Positions 18,383 through 26,675 are shown, numbered from the stretch's first letter. The stretch is 54,760 bases of DNA from Xenorhabdus eapokensis (GCF_001908105.1 NZ_MKGQ01000001.1:230130-284889); one strand, 5' to 3'. Made by a program: numbers and translations. Notes: generated by a model not told the origin, from the sequence alone.

Positions 18383-20131
18383 TCAGCTTCCGCCCTGGCT
18401 TTGTGGTACTTCTCTTGGCATATAGATACCATCTTTTGGGCGCCTGCGCTCTTCAAAATGGATAGCTAATGATAGGTAAATTATTGAGTTTCGAGCTAAG
18501 CCAATGAGTTGCATAATTCTTGATTCAAATTGGCTTATTGGTATTAAAAGAGAGTGAGAAGATAGTTTTTCTTTTTCACAGATCTTTGATTTTAGGTCTG
18601 TAAGTCTTGAGTTTAGCTTATTAATTTGTTCTTTAAGTTGCTTGGATAAATGAGAATCATTATCTTCCTTGGTTTTTTTAAGCGTTAATTCAATTTCTCT
18701 AATTTCATCTGGTATCGTATTAACCTCTTCTTGCAACTTTCTAAACTTTTCATCATTGTAAGTATTATGTGATGTTGCGAGTTCATAGCCAAAATCATCA
18801 ACTATTTTTAATGAACGATGTTCCATCGCATTTCTAATTTCTGCAAATGCTACTGCATTTGGATCTAACCATTTTGATACTGAATCGGAGCTACCAACTT
18901 TGCGGATATCTTTTAATATATAGAATAAAGCATGAATAAAATGATTATCGCTATCCTTCAGTTTTTTATGGGGTTTCCATTCATTATTCTTACCTGTGAA
19001 ATCACGAAATAAATTATCTATATTTATTTTCGTGTCATATTTTAGATCATTTAAATCAAAAAAATGACTAATTAAATATGCTATTTTATCAAAAAGTGAA
19101 TATACTATTCTAAATGCTGATTTATACTGAGCAACCTTTAAATTATTAATTGAGTAAGTCATATCTTCAACGTGTTGATAGGTTGAATTGAACATATGAG
19201 GAGCATCATCCGGTATATCTTTTGAAGAATATATTAAATACCGAGCATAGCAGTAATCATTTTTTAATTCATCATAATTACCGTGATAGGATAGTTCTTC
19301 ATGCATGGTAAGAGAACTATTAAGTGATTGAATGAATGATGGTAATGAAAAAACATCCTGATAAGTGATTTGGTACTCACAAGCATCATTCAAGTCATTA
19401 AGAAAGAGTCTGTTTTTGGCACACCATTCTAAATAGTTTTTCTGTTTTTTTGATGTGAACTTTTCAGTATGTTCTTTGAAGTAATCGAAAGCTGATGTTT
19501 CAAAATAACCCTCAAACCATTTTTTAAAATTTAATAATCGACCTCCTTCCTCAAGTGGCGTTCTTTGTTCAGGATATAGCCTCTTGATATTCTCAATTCC
19601 TTTTCTTACAAGTTCATAAGCAATAAAGTAATGATATTCTGAATGCCCGTTGTCATAAAGTGAATAACCAAGGAATAATTCATTATTAGCTTTTGATATA
19701 ATAGCTACGGGATTATTATCTATAGAAATAGCTTTATCATAGTGCGGGATGCAACATAGTGCTCTTCCCTGTGATGAAAGGCGATTAGCTAAATTTGTCT
19801 CAATCATAGATCTAAGAACATTATATGCATGAATATTATTTTCGTGTTCTCTCCAATCTACTTTAGGGAGAGCATGTAAAGCTTTTCTGTAGAAGATGAC
19901 AGATTTCATCAAATCATCTGAATACCACTCTGTTTTACAAGTTTCATAGAGTTCAGAATAGCAATTTCCTAAGCAGTAAAGATAATGTGCTTCGTATAAG
20001 GGGTGAGAAAAGGTGAAATCCCGTTCTGTAAAACTCTCGACTAACGTAGCTAAAGAAGCGTGATCACCCGTAATGATGTATTGATCCGCAAGTTTACTGA
20101 ACTCGTCAAGTTCATCTTTTACCCTTAACAA
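18383..20131 (-). CDS. TPR-HEPN protein with RNxxxH ribonuclease motif (LA2681-like)
   Basis: The 582-residue protein has helical TPR-like repeats in its first half (for example GRALCCIPHYDKAISIDNNP, about residues 122-141). A C-terminal helical region contains RNAMEH at residues 433-438, the RNxxxH catalytic motif of HEPN ribonucleases. A charged coiled coil spans about 460-525. The layout resembles the LA2681-type HEPN family, found as single genes or in defence and toxin-antitoxin settings; the family name is from memory. It starts with TTG, five bases after a strong AAGGAG site, so the unusual start codon is well supported. No partner antitoxin directly flanks it. Likely role: RNA cleavage in anti-phage or stress response (inference). 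Confidence 0.72.
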   Translation of the reverse strand: MLRVKDELDEFSKLADQYIITGDHASLATLVESFTERDFTFSHPLYEAHYLYCLGNCYSELYETCKTEWYSDDLMKSVIFYRKALHALPKVDWREHENNIHAYNVLRSMIETNLANRLSSQGRALCCIPHYDKAISIDNNPVAIISKANNELFLGYSLYDNGHSEYHYFIAYELVRKGIENIKRLYPEQRTPLEEGGRLLNFKKWFEGYFETSAFDYFKEHTEKFTSKKQKNYLEWCAKNRLFLNDLNDACEYQITYQDVFSLPSFIQSLNSSLTMHEELSYHGNYDELKNDYCYARYLIYSSKDIPDDAPHMFNSTYQHVEDMTYSINNLKVAQYKSAFRIVYSLFDKIAYLISHFFDLNDLKYDTKINIDNLFRDFTGKNNEWKPHKKLKDSDNHFIHALFYILKDIRKVGSSDSVSKWLDPNAVAFAEIRNAMEHRSLKIVDDFGYELATSHNTYNDEKFRKLQEEVNTIPDEIREIELTLKKTKEDNDSHLSKQLKEQINKLNSRLTDLKSKICEKEKLSSHSLLIPISQFESRIMQLIGLARNSIIYLSLAIHFEERRRPKDGIYMPREVPQSQGGS

Positions 20132-20309
20132 GGGGACTCCTTAACTATTCATACTAACTGAATGACAAACTTCGATATCAGAAGTGAGTATACATTACAC
20201 CATTTTATCAATTATTTGCTGCGCAAGATCTATGTTTTTTTAAACGATATTGCTAATCTAACATTTAAGTTAAGGATGATAAAAGGTGACTTATTCACAT
20301 TAAATTAAC

Positions 20310-20324
20310 ATAGCATAATGCTAT
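20310..20324. promoter_or_regulatory. palindromic operator-like site with an overlapping TATAAT
   Basis: ATAGCAT-A-ATGCTAT is a perfect 7-1-7 palindrome. Its right end overlaps TATAAT (20322-20327), a consensus -10 hexamer for rightward transcription. A repressor could sit here; which one, and which transcript it controls, is unknown. Confidence 0.35.
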
Positions 20325-20441
20325 AATGTCCGTTTCTGGCACAGAGGTGATTGCTATATATGGACGTCCCATAATATGAGAGTTAACCCTTTGATTTCCT
20401 TAATTTCCGGCACAGTGACAGAAATAAGAAAAATCAACAAG

Positions 20442-20573
20442 CTACAATAAATATTTTATAACCAATTGATTTAATTGAATTCCTGTTCCATGCGGGAAAT
20501 AAGTAAAAGCAACAGGTTAGATAAAGGTGAGATTTCCCGTCTTTTGGGCTTCTGCCGTTTCAAACAGAGGCAT
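20442..20573 (-). pseudogene. stop-interrupted phage-satellite-like fragment
   Basis: On the minus strand one frame reads MPLFETAEAQKTGNLTFI, a TAA stop at 20517-20519, then continues in the same frame PVAFTYFPHGTGIQLN and further to about 20442. From memory this resembles tails of Ash/Icd-like proteins encoded by P4-type phage satellites, but the match is not verified. Read as decayed mobile-element coding sequence. Confidence 0.25.
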
Positions 20574-20691
20574 GAAATTAACTACAGGAATTCCTTTAGT
20601 TTAAGGAGTCCTGTTACAGTGGTCCTCACTTTGGTAATAGCTCTTAATGATAGGCACTATTTAATGGTATTGAATAAATGCAATATTAAAA

Positions 20692-21096
20692 TTAAACGCA
20701 ATATTTAGTGTAGAACTTTCTTACTTTGGGTTTCACATGAGGGGAAGTATTAAATCCGTTCAGTATTCTATCAAACACCTCATTACGGCAAGGTTCTGAT
20801 ACTCTGATATCACCAGCAATGACTTGACTTATCACTGTATCAACTCCCAGTATTTCAGCTTTTTTATACAGAATATAACTATCATGCTTTACAAAAGGAT
20901 GATCGCCAACACTTAAAATACAGGTTTTGTCATATTCAATATCGGGATAAATGGTGGTTAAATTAACAGCAAGAAAACATTCTTTGGTAAGTTGAGGGTA
21001 AAGCACAGGATCGCTGCAAATAAAGAACAAATGTTCCTTCGCACCTGTAAATAACATTATGGTTCCCTTTTTAACAGGTGCAAAGTTAATTGTCAT
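20692..21096 (-). CDS. unrecognised 134-residue partner of the Panacea antitoxin, probable toxin
   Basis: Its ATG overlaps the stop of the Panacea-domain gene by 4 bases (ATGA), so the two are translationally coupled, as usual in toxin-antitoxin operons. The first half is beta-rich (KKGTIMLFTG, HLFFICSDP, CFLAVNLTTI), and DKTCILSVGDHPFVKHDSY is a striking conserved-looking block with two histidines (about residues 56-74). The second half is helical and ends in a basic tail (KPKVRKFYTKYCV). The beta-rich start recalls SH3-like/PemK-type mRNA interferases, but I do not recognise the family. Panacea antitoxins are known to neutralise very different toxins, which makes toxin the leading hypothesis. 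Confidence 0.6.
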   Translation of the reverse strand: MTINFAPVKKGTIMLFTGAKEHLFFICSDPVLYPQLTKECFLAVNLTTIYPDIEYDKTCILSVGDHPFVKHDSYILYKKAEILGVDTVISQVIAGDIRVSEPCRNEVFDRILNGFNTSPHVKPKVRKFYTKYCV

Positions 21097-21653
21097 ACTA
21101 ATTCGCCAATAACTCGATCTAGTTCGTTTTGTTCTCGCATTCTGTTTGCAAGCTGTATCGCAACCTCATTTGATTTTCCAAGGGCAAGGAAAACGTTTTT
21201 TGGGTCGATCGGGTATGAACCACCGTGAGGATCGAACCACTCAGTGCAATGCGAATGTGTGTAGTCCCTTATCTGCCATTTTGTCATATAACCGTATTCT
21301 GAATAAACGCCATCCAGAACAGCAAGCTCAGCATCTGTTAACTCGTCATATTCATCGCGTTTAACTGATGGTAGCTTTGTCTCCAGTTCATAATCACTAG
21401 CGCCAGCAATCCACTTTCCCCAGCCCTCATCTGAACCTTGGCTAGAGCCATTCATTAAATCGAGTGAATATGAAAGTACAGGTCCGTGAGGCATAGATAC
21501 CATACGGTCACCGCTGATTGACTCCCCGTATTTCCTCATATGCTCCCTGTCAGATAGATACATGAGCTTCATGAGTTTCAGGTATGCCATGCGCCCGCCA
21601 CCTTTCGATAGCAGGTACGCAGCCATTTGGGCTACTTTTATTTCGCAAAACAT
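21093..21653 (-). CDS. Panacea-domain (DUF4065/SocA-like) antitoxin
   Basis: The 186-residue protein shows the Panacea hallmarks KLMKLMYLSDREHMRKYGES and ISGDRMVSMPHGPVLSYSLDLMNG in its first 65 residues, then WIRDYTH-like (WQIRDYTHSHCTEWFDPHGG) near residue 135. Panacea (PanA) domains act as antitoxins to many toxin types (PanT) and also occur in the Caulobacter SocA adaptor. A longer frame begins 12 bases upstream with TTG, but GGAGG sits five bases before the ATG at 21653, which I chose. It comes first in the pair with the 134-residue gene. Both lie in the uhpA-uhpB insert and probably stabilise or defend it. Confidence 0.82.
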   Translation of the reverse strand: MFCEIKVAQMAAYLLSKGGGRMAYLKLMKLMYLSDREHMRKYGESISGDRMVSMPHGPVLSYSLDLMNGSSQGSDEGWGKWIAGASDYELETKLPSVKRDEYDELTDAELAVLDGVYSEYGYMTKWQIRDYTHSHCTEWFDPHGGSYPIDPKNVFLALGKSNEVAIQLANRMREQNELDRVIGELV

Positions 21654-21960
21654 AGAAACCTCCAATGAATCCGTGCTATCAAATTGCTAACTCTCACGGA
21701 GGAGTATATCTTAAGGCGTGAATATTCTCTATTATTTCTGTCTTTTTTTGAGACATTTCACAACTAATTTTCTTGACTAAAATGCATATAACAAATTGAT
21801 TTGTAATGTAAAAATAAATATGTTGCAAATGTCATTTTTTTGTGATTTTTAGGGTGTTATTCACACCACATCCTAATCTACCCCTGCCACCCGGTATCAT
21901 TTGCTCTGAGGCGATGATGCGTTCCCCAATTTCAACTCAGCCAAATTTTGACTGATTACG

Positions 21961-22105
21961 CTAATGGGATTTAACAGCCCATTTACGTAAGGGGCGGATT
22001 TCTCTGTAAATATATTTACCACCAGATTTAACACCAACGGTGCAACGATAGCGGGGGGGGGGCCGTCTGCGCGTGGGGGCGCTTTTCTATGCTATAGTAG
22101 GCCAT
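21961..22105 (-). pseudogene. frameshifted N-terminal fragment of a tyrosine integrase (probable)
   Basis: On the minus strand an ATG at 22105, preceded by AGGAAAG, opens MAYYSIEKRPHAQTAP. This runs into a tract of ten C residues (22053-22062 as G on the plus strand). A one-base shift there continues RYRCTVGVKSGGKYIYRE and stops at 21961. YSxEKR...RYRCTVGVK..G..YRE is the usual N-terminus of a class of phage integrases, recalled from memory. Only about 47 residues remain after frame repair, so the gene is dead. Its place next to the right-edge repeat is where an integrase would be expected. A short intact protein switched by the homopolymer is a less likely alternative. Confidence 0.45.
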
Positions 22106-22139
22106 CTTTGATACTTTCCTATTCAGGCTCCTATATTAG

Positions 22140-22149
22140 TGGGGTGCTA
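22140..22149 (+). repeat. right-edge GGGGTGCTA repeat
   Basis: TGGGGTGCTA repeats the motif at the left edge (18351-18359). It lies 35 bases upstream of the integrase-like start, where attachment or arm sites normally sit. Confidence 0.4.
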
Positions 22150-22251
22150 ATAATCCAAAAATAGCCCAAAACAATCTGAAATACACGAAAATCAGCAAAA
22201 ACAGAAATCCAAAAGATTCAGCATAATAGCAAGGAATGGCAGGGAGTTAGC

Positions 22252-23817
22252 GTGTTATCTGGTAAATCTTTCTTTATATTTAATCAATATCTGATCAATT
22301 CATTTTGCGGCGGGTTACTGTTTTCTTGTTGGTGGTTCTGCTTATGGGTCATCGCCTACTATTTCGTCAACGACTCTGAATTGGCTATCCTCTTTTTTCC
22401 TTTTGCTTTGCGCCTCGGCATTACTCTCCATACGCCCAAGCGTTATTGGGCGACTATTTACGGCGCAGAATGGGGGCTTACCATCTGTTTGACGCTCCTA
22501 ATGGGGCAGTTACAATGGCTGACGGTATTAACTGCTAGCGTGACCAGTTTTCCTCTTGTTTGGTTTGCCAGTCGCTACTATTGTGGCAGCCAATGGCAGC
22601 GATTTGCCGTTATGGCGGGTGTCATTTTGGCAACTTCCATGATTAATGTGGCGGCGATCAGCAACCATAATTCTGCTCTGAGTATTGCTTTTTTGGTGAG
22701 TTTAACTGGTGGTGTCATGTTAGTTCCTTTGTGCTATTTGGTATGGCACTACCTGTTCCAAAATATTTGGTTTCCCCTGACGGCTAATCTTGTATCACAT
22801 CATATTCAGTTTCACCTGAGACATATTATTTTTCATAGTTTATTGTTTATACTAAATATTTTCCTTCAAGTTGGTCTTCCGAATGAGTTGCGTTACTTTG
22901 CCCCATTTTGTCTGGCGATCCCTATTATCTTGTTGGCTTTTCGTTACGGCTGGCAAGGTGCTATAGTCGGCACTTTGCTAAACAGTATTGCTTTGATTGC
23001 CGCTCGCAATGGTGTCTCGAATAATAGTGTTTCAAATATGGAGATCACGGATCTCTTGCTATCACTGTTAACTCAAACGGTAACGGGGATCATGCTGGGA
23101 ATGGCGGTGCAGCGTCAGCGTGACCTTAATGCGCAGTTAAAGCGTCAACTTCATTGTAATCACAGCTTGTCCCGTCAATTGGTGAAAGCCGAAGAGTCGG
23201 TAAGGCGAGAGATTGCACGTGAATTGCATGATGAAATTGGTCAGAACATTACCGCTATTCGTACGCAGGCTAATATTATCCAGCGGGTAGAAGTGGCACC
23301 GATTAGTGCAAATTGCGCTAAAACTATCGAATCGTTATCCCTAAATGTTTATGATACAACTAAAGCGTTACTTAGCCGACTGCGGCCTAAAATTCTTGAT
23401 GATCTCGGTTTGAAAGAGGCGATTGAGCAATTATTGCGGGATATGGAGTTTGAATCTCATGGCATATTAGTAAAAATTCATTGGGCAACAGATTCAGTTA
23501 TGGCAATTGAGCAATTAAGTGATACAACCAAAATCACGTTATACCGTCTTTGTCAGGAAGCGCTGAATAATGCCATGAAATATTCCCAGGCAGATCGTAT
23601 TGAATTATATTTTTCCATCAACGGGATGATCCATTTATTGATCAGGGATAATGGTATTGGCTGTAAGTCTGAGGATCATATGAAAGGATTTGGCTTACGT
23701 GGTATGCGAGAGCGTGTGCAAGCTTTGGGTGGAACATTCTCAATTCACAGTGAAAAACGACAAGGTGATTCGACATATTCGGGAACGGATTTGTCTATTA
23801 TCTTGCCTAAACTTTAA
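22252..23817 (+). CDS. uhpB: sensor histidine kinase UhpB
   Basis: UhpB is the membrane kinase that phosphorylates UhpA when UhpC reports external glucose-6-phosphate. The 521-residue protein has an N-terminal MASE1-type membrane domain of about eight segments (residues 20-290), a short coiled linker, the HisKA_3 phosphoacceptor block VRREIARELHDEIGQNITA (His near residue 327) and a C-terminal ATPase with N box ALNNAMKYSQ and G boxes DNGIGC and GFGLRGMRER. It matches E. coli UhpB (500) throughout. The GTG start is supported by GGGAG seven bases upstream. The gene now lacks its normal uhpA-proximal leader because of the insert. Confidence 0.93.
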   Translation: MLSGKSFFIFNQYLINSFCGGLLFSCWWFCLWVIAYYFVNDSELAILFFPFALRLGITLHTPKRYWATIYGAEWGLTICLTLLMGQLQWLTVLTASVTSFPLVWFASRYYCGSQWQRFAVMAGVILATSMINVAAISNHNSALSIAFLVSLTGGVMLVPLCYLVWHYLFQNIWFPLTANLVSHHIQFHLRHIIFHSLLFILNIFLQVGLPNELRYFAPFCLAIPIILLAFRYGWQGAIVGTLLNSIALIAARNGVSNNSVSNMEITDLLLSLLTQTVTGIMLGMAVQRQRDLNAQLKRQLHCNHSLSRQLVKAEESVRREIARELHDEIGQNITAIRTQANIIQRVEVAPISANCAKTIESLSLNVYDTTKALLSRLRPKILDDLGLKEAIEQLLRDMEFESHGILVKIHWATDSVMAIEQLSDTTKITLYRLCQEALNNAMKYSQADRIELYFSINGMIHLLIRDNGIGCKSEDHMKGFGLRGMRERVQALGGTFSIHSEKRQGDSTYSGTDLSIILPKL

Positions 23818-23826
23818 AATAGGTTC

Positions 23827-25149
23827 ATGACAGCTTCTTCTCAATCTAAGCCAGTACATTACAAGCAGTTATCTGGTGAAGAAATCCGGCAACAATACCG
23901 CTACTGGCGCTTGCATATCATGCTGAGTCTCTATGTGGGATATGCGCTATTTTACTTTACCCGTAAAAGTTTTAACTATGCGATGCCCGCCATGATAATC
24001 GATCTGGGCCTTGATAAAGGAGACATTGGTCTTATTGGAACCCTGTTTTATATCACTTATGGTTGTTCCAAATTTCTTTCCGGTATTATCTCTGATCGCT
24101 CCAACCCGCGTTATTTCATGGGAATCGGATTAATTGCCACAGGCATCATCAATATCTTTTTTGGTTTGTCCAGCTCAATTGTGATGTTTACCTTTTTGTG
24201 GATATTAAACGCGTGGTTTCAGGGATGGGGGTCGCCGCCCTGTGCCAAATTGCTTACCAGTTGGTATTCTCGCTCAGAGCGTGGTTTTTGGTGGTCGCTA
24301 TGGAATACGTCACACCATATAGGTAGTGCGTTGGTTGCATTGTTCGTCAGTTTTTTGACACTACATTTTAGCTGGCGAGAAGGATTTATTGTGCCGGGCT
24401 GTTTGGGTATTTTGGCCGGGATATTTTTATGTTGGCGATTACGTGATAAGCCTACCACAATGGGGTTACCGACCATTGGCCAATTTCGTAATGATCATTT
24501 AGAAAAGATACAAGAAAATCAAGGACAAGGGCTAACCACCAGAGAAATACTGAAAACCTATGTTTTTTGCAATAAATATATTTGGTTGCTTTCGTTGAGT
24601 TACGTTTTGGTTTATCTCGTTCGTACGGTGATTAACGATTGGGGAAACCTCTATCTGACAGAATATCATCATTATGATTTAGTGAGTGCGAACGCAGTAT
24701 TATCACTTTTTGAAGTAGGTGGTTTTATAGGCTCGCTGGTGGCGGGCTGGGGATCGGATAGAGTATTTGGCGGTAATCGTGGGCCGATGAACTTGATATT
24801 TGCAATGGGTATTTTCTTATCTGTGGCTGCCTTATGGTTGATGCCTATGACTGGTGTCATTTTTCAGTCAATTGGTTTTTTTGTCATTGGTTTTTTTGTT
24901 TTTGGCCCACAATTATTGATTGGGATGGCGGCTGCGGAATGTTCCCATAAAGATTCTGCGGGGGCTGCAACGGGGTTTGTTGGCCTCTTTGCTTATACGG
25001 GAGCTGCACTTGCGGGTTATCCTTTTGCCATTATTTTAAAATGTTATCATTGGAAGGGATTATTTATTACCATTTCTGTCTGCGCAGTAATGATAGGCTT
25101 ATTATTACTGCCATTCCTGCAAGCCCAGTTTCCCCGACAGAGAATGTAG
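23827..25149 (+). CDS. uhpC: glucose-6-phosphate sensor UhpC
   Basis: UhpC is a UhpT-like major-facilitator protein that binds external glucose-6-phosphate and activates UhpB in the membrane. The 440 residues match E. coli UhpC (439). Visible are about 12 membrane segments, FYFTRKSFNYAMPAMI near residue 45, NAWFQGWGSPPCAKLLTSWY (the antiporter-family signature) and [18 protein letters not shown]. It begins nine bases after uhpB, so the two are cotranscribed. Within the family, UhpC differs from UhpT in being a receptor that transports weakly. Confidence 0.93.
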   Translation: MTASSQSKPVHYKQLSGEEIRQQYRYWRLHIMLSLYVGYALFYFTRKSFNYAMPAMIIDLGLDKGDIGLIGTLFYITYGCSKFLSGIISDRSNPRYFMGIGLIATGIINIFFGLSSSIVMFTFLWILNAWFQGWGSPPCAKLLTSWYSRSERGFWWSLWNTSHHIGSALVALFVSFLTLHFSWREGFIVPGCLGILAGIFLCWRLRDKPTTMGLPTIGQFRNDHLEKIQENQGQGLTTREILKTYVFCNKYIWLLSLSYVLVYLVRTVINDWGNLYLTEYHHYDLVSANAVLSLFEVGGFIGSLVAGWGSDRVFGGNRGPMNLIFAMGIFLSVAALWLMPMTGVIFQSIGFFVIGFFVFGPQLLIGMAAAECSHKDSAGAATGFVGLFAYTGAALAGYPFAIILKCYHWKGLFITISVCAVMIGLLLLPFLQAQFPRQRM

Positions 25150-25267
25150 GATTTAGCCTTTCCCCTTGAGTGTCAGGCTTAAATTTTAAAAAGATGGGGT
25201 TCAAAAACGTATACATCAAAAATATGGTATAGTACGCCCCTGATTTTTCCCTATCTGCCGGAATGTT

Positions 25268-26083
25268 ATGTCTTATCAATGTCCTTTGTGTCACTCACCG
25301 CTACTGTTTGCTAACCACCAATGGCGTTGCGAAAGCAATCACCAGTTTGATTGTGCAAAAGAAGGGTACGTCAATTTACTGCCTGTTCAGCATAAACGCT
25401 CAAAAGAGCCTGGGGATAGCATAGAAATGATGCAAGCGAGAAGGGCGTTTTTGCATTCCGGCCATTATCAAGCTCTGCAACAAAAAACGATTGAATTGCT
25501 TGGCGAATATTTGCCAGAAGGCGCTGACACTGTGTTGGATATTGGTTGTGGTGAAGGTTATTACACAGCGGCGGTTCAGGAACAGCTTAATTTTCAGCGG
25601 AAATTAGCCGTGTATGGATTAGATGTGGCGAAAGTCGCAATTCGTTATGGTGCCAAACGTTATCCTGACGTTAATTTCTGTGTAGCCTCTAGCCATCGGT
25701 TGCCATTTGCGGACAGTTCGCTCGATGGTATTTTACGGATCTACGCCCCTTGCAAGGCAGCAGAATTGGCCAGAGTGGTGAAAACAGAGGGTATTGTCCT
25801 GACGGTAACGCCAGGGCCTCGTCACTTGTATCAATTGAAAGAGCTGATTTATCAGGAAGTACATTTACATCCTGAAAATCAGGAACAATGGGAAGGGTTT
25901 GAATTAATTTCAACTGAAACACTGGCTTATGCAATGTCATTAAATGGTGAACAAGCGCATCATTTATTGCAGATGACCCCTTTTGCCTGGCGGGCATCAG
26001 AAGAAATTAAAACGCATTTGATAGCGAGAGAGCAGTTTAATTGTGAAGCAGATTTCACATTAAAAGTATATCGACGTATTTGA
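25268..26083 (+). CDS. rlmA: 23S rRNA (guanine745-N1)-methyltransferase RlmA
   Basis: RlmA methylates N1 of G745 in helix 35 of 23S rRNA using S-adenosylmethionine. The 271-residue protein starts with a four-cysteine zinc finger (CPLCHSPLL...[18 protein letters not shown]) and has a class I methyltransferase domain with motif [13 protein letters not shown] near residue 92 and YAPCKAAEL (motif IV region). E. coli RlmA has 269 residues. GGA precedes the ATG. It converges on mntP, the same neighbourhood as in E. coli. Confidence 0.95.
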   Translation: MSYQCPLCHSPLLFANHQWRCESNHQFDCAKEGYVNLLPVQHKRSKEPGDSIEMMQARRAFLHSGHYQALQQKTIELLGEYLPEGADTVLDIGCGEGYYTAAVQEQLNFQRKLAVYGLDVAKVAIRYGAKRYPDVNFCVASSHRLPFADSSLDGILRIYAPCKAAELARVVKTEGIVLTVTPGPRHLYQLKELIYQEVHLHPENQEQWEGFELISTETLAYAMSLNGEQAHHLLQMTPFAWRASEEIKTHLIAREQFNCEADFTLKVYRRI

Positions 26084-26090
26084 TATAACC

Positions 26091-26675
26091 CTATCCCGCA
26101 TACCAAAATAATTTAAGGTGTTCGAATAATATATTGAAGCCAATGGCAATTAGGACTAATCCTCCAACTAACTCGGCTCTTTTACCCAATAGTGGACCAA
26201 TATAACGACCAATTAACATGCCTAGCGTAGCCATCATCATGGTCATAAGGCCAATTGTCATGGCTGTGTGGAGGATATCAACTTGTAAGAAGGCAAGGCC
26301 GACACCAATTGCCATCGCGTCTAAACTGGTTGCAATTGCAGTGAGAACTAATGCCGCTGAACTATGGCGCTTAGGCGTGGTTTGGCAGGAAATTTCAGGT
26401 TCATGCTTGAAACTATCGACGATCATTCGGCAGCCAAGGATCAACAGCAAGAAAAAGGCAATCCAATGATCCCACTCCATAATATATTGGCTGGCATACA
26501 GACCCAATGACCAACCGATTAAAGGTGTACAGGCTTCAACCAGGCCGAAGATGATACCTGTGCGGATAGCTTCGCGAAAATGAGGTCGCTGGAGGGCGGC
26601 TCCTTTTCCTACGGCAGCGGCAAACGCATCCATGGAAAGGGCGAGGGCGAGAATAAGTGTTGCATAGAGATTCAT
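26091..26675 (-). CDS. mntP: manganese efflux pump MntP
   Basis: MntP exports excess Mn2+ across the inner membrane. The 194-residue protein has six membrane segments in two similar halves, each with a conserved acidic motif: [16 protein letters not shown] at the start and [15 protein letters not shown] near residue 118. A longer reading frame exists, but CGAGGC lies just before the ATG at 26675 and the family begins [18 protein letters not shown], so I chose that start. A yybP-ykoY riboswitch and a Fur-like box lie upstream, as expected for a Mn-controlled gene. Confidence 0.93.
   Translation of the reverse strand: MNLYATLILALALSMDAFAAAVGKGAALQRPHFREAIRTGIIFGLVEACTPLIGWSLGLYASQYIMEWDHWIAFFLLLILGCRMIVDSFKHEPEISCQTTPKRHSSAALVLTAIATSLDAMAIGVGLAFLQVDILHTAMTIGLMTMMMATLGMLIGRYIGPLLGKRAELVGGLVLIAIGFNILFEHLKLFWYAG

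Larger units (their letters stand above)
20132..20691. other. spacer inside the insert with repeats and broken frames
   Basis: About 560 bases between the HEPN gene and the toxin-antitoxin pair. Contents seen are a 15-base palindrome at 20310-20324, a near-direct repeat (TTTCTGGCACAG at 20333 and TTTCCGGCACAG at 20404), an inverted repeat of ten bases (GAATTCCTGT at 20477, ACAGGAATTC at 20584), and a stop-interrupted minus-strand frame. The only open frame on the plus strand (20475-20708) has no family resemblance and no good ribosome binding site. Confidence 0.5.
18299..22251. mobile_element. degenerate integrative element splitting uhpA from uhpB
   Basis: This is all the DNA between the intact uhpA stop and the uhpB start. 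It is AT-rich and carries a HEPN protein, a Panacea toxin-antitoxin pair, a broken integrase-like N-terminus next to the right edge, and other broken phage-like frames. GGGGTGC(TA) repeats lie near both edges (18351-18368 and 22141-22149). No complete integrase or transposase is left, so it should be immobile by itself. Exact ends cannot be set without an uninterrupted relative. Confidence 0.65.
21654..22251. other. spacer with integrase remnant and right edge of the insert
   Basis: About 600 bases. The left part (21654-21900) holds the promoter region of the Panacea operon, very AT-rich. The middle (21961-22105) holds the integrase-like remnant. The right part (22106-22251) holds a GGGGTGCTA repeat and an A-rich stretch leading into uhpB. 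No promoter for uhpB is obvious. Confidence 0.45.

Noticed and set aside
20308..20330. MntR-like palindrome (CATAGC...GCTAT)
   Set aside because: The arm spacing is wrong for the MntR consensus and the context is a mobile-element remnant, so only an operator-like palindrome is reported.
20475..20708. 77-codon plus-strand frame in the insert
   Set aside because: No good ribosome binding site and no recognisable motif; it is antisense to the broken phage-like frame and next to repeats.
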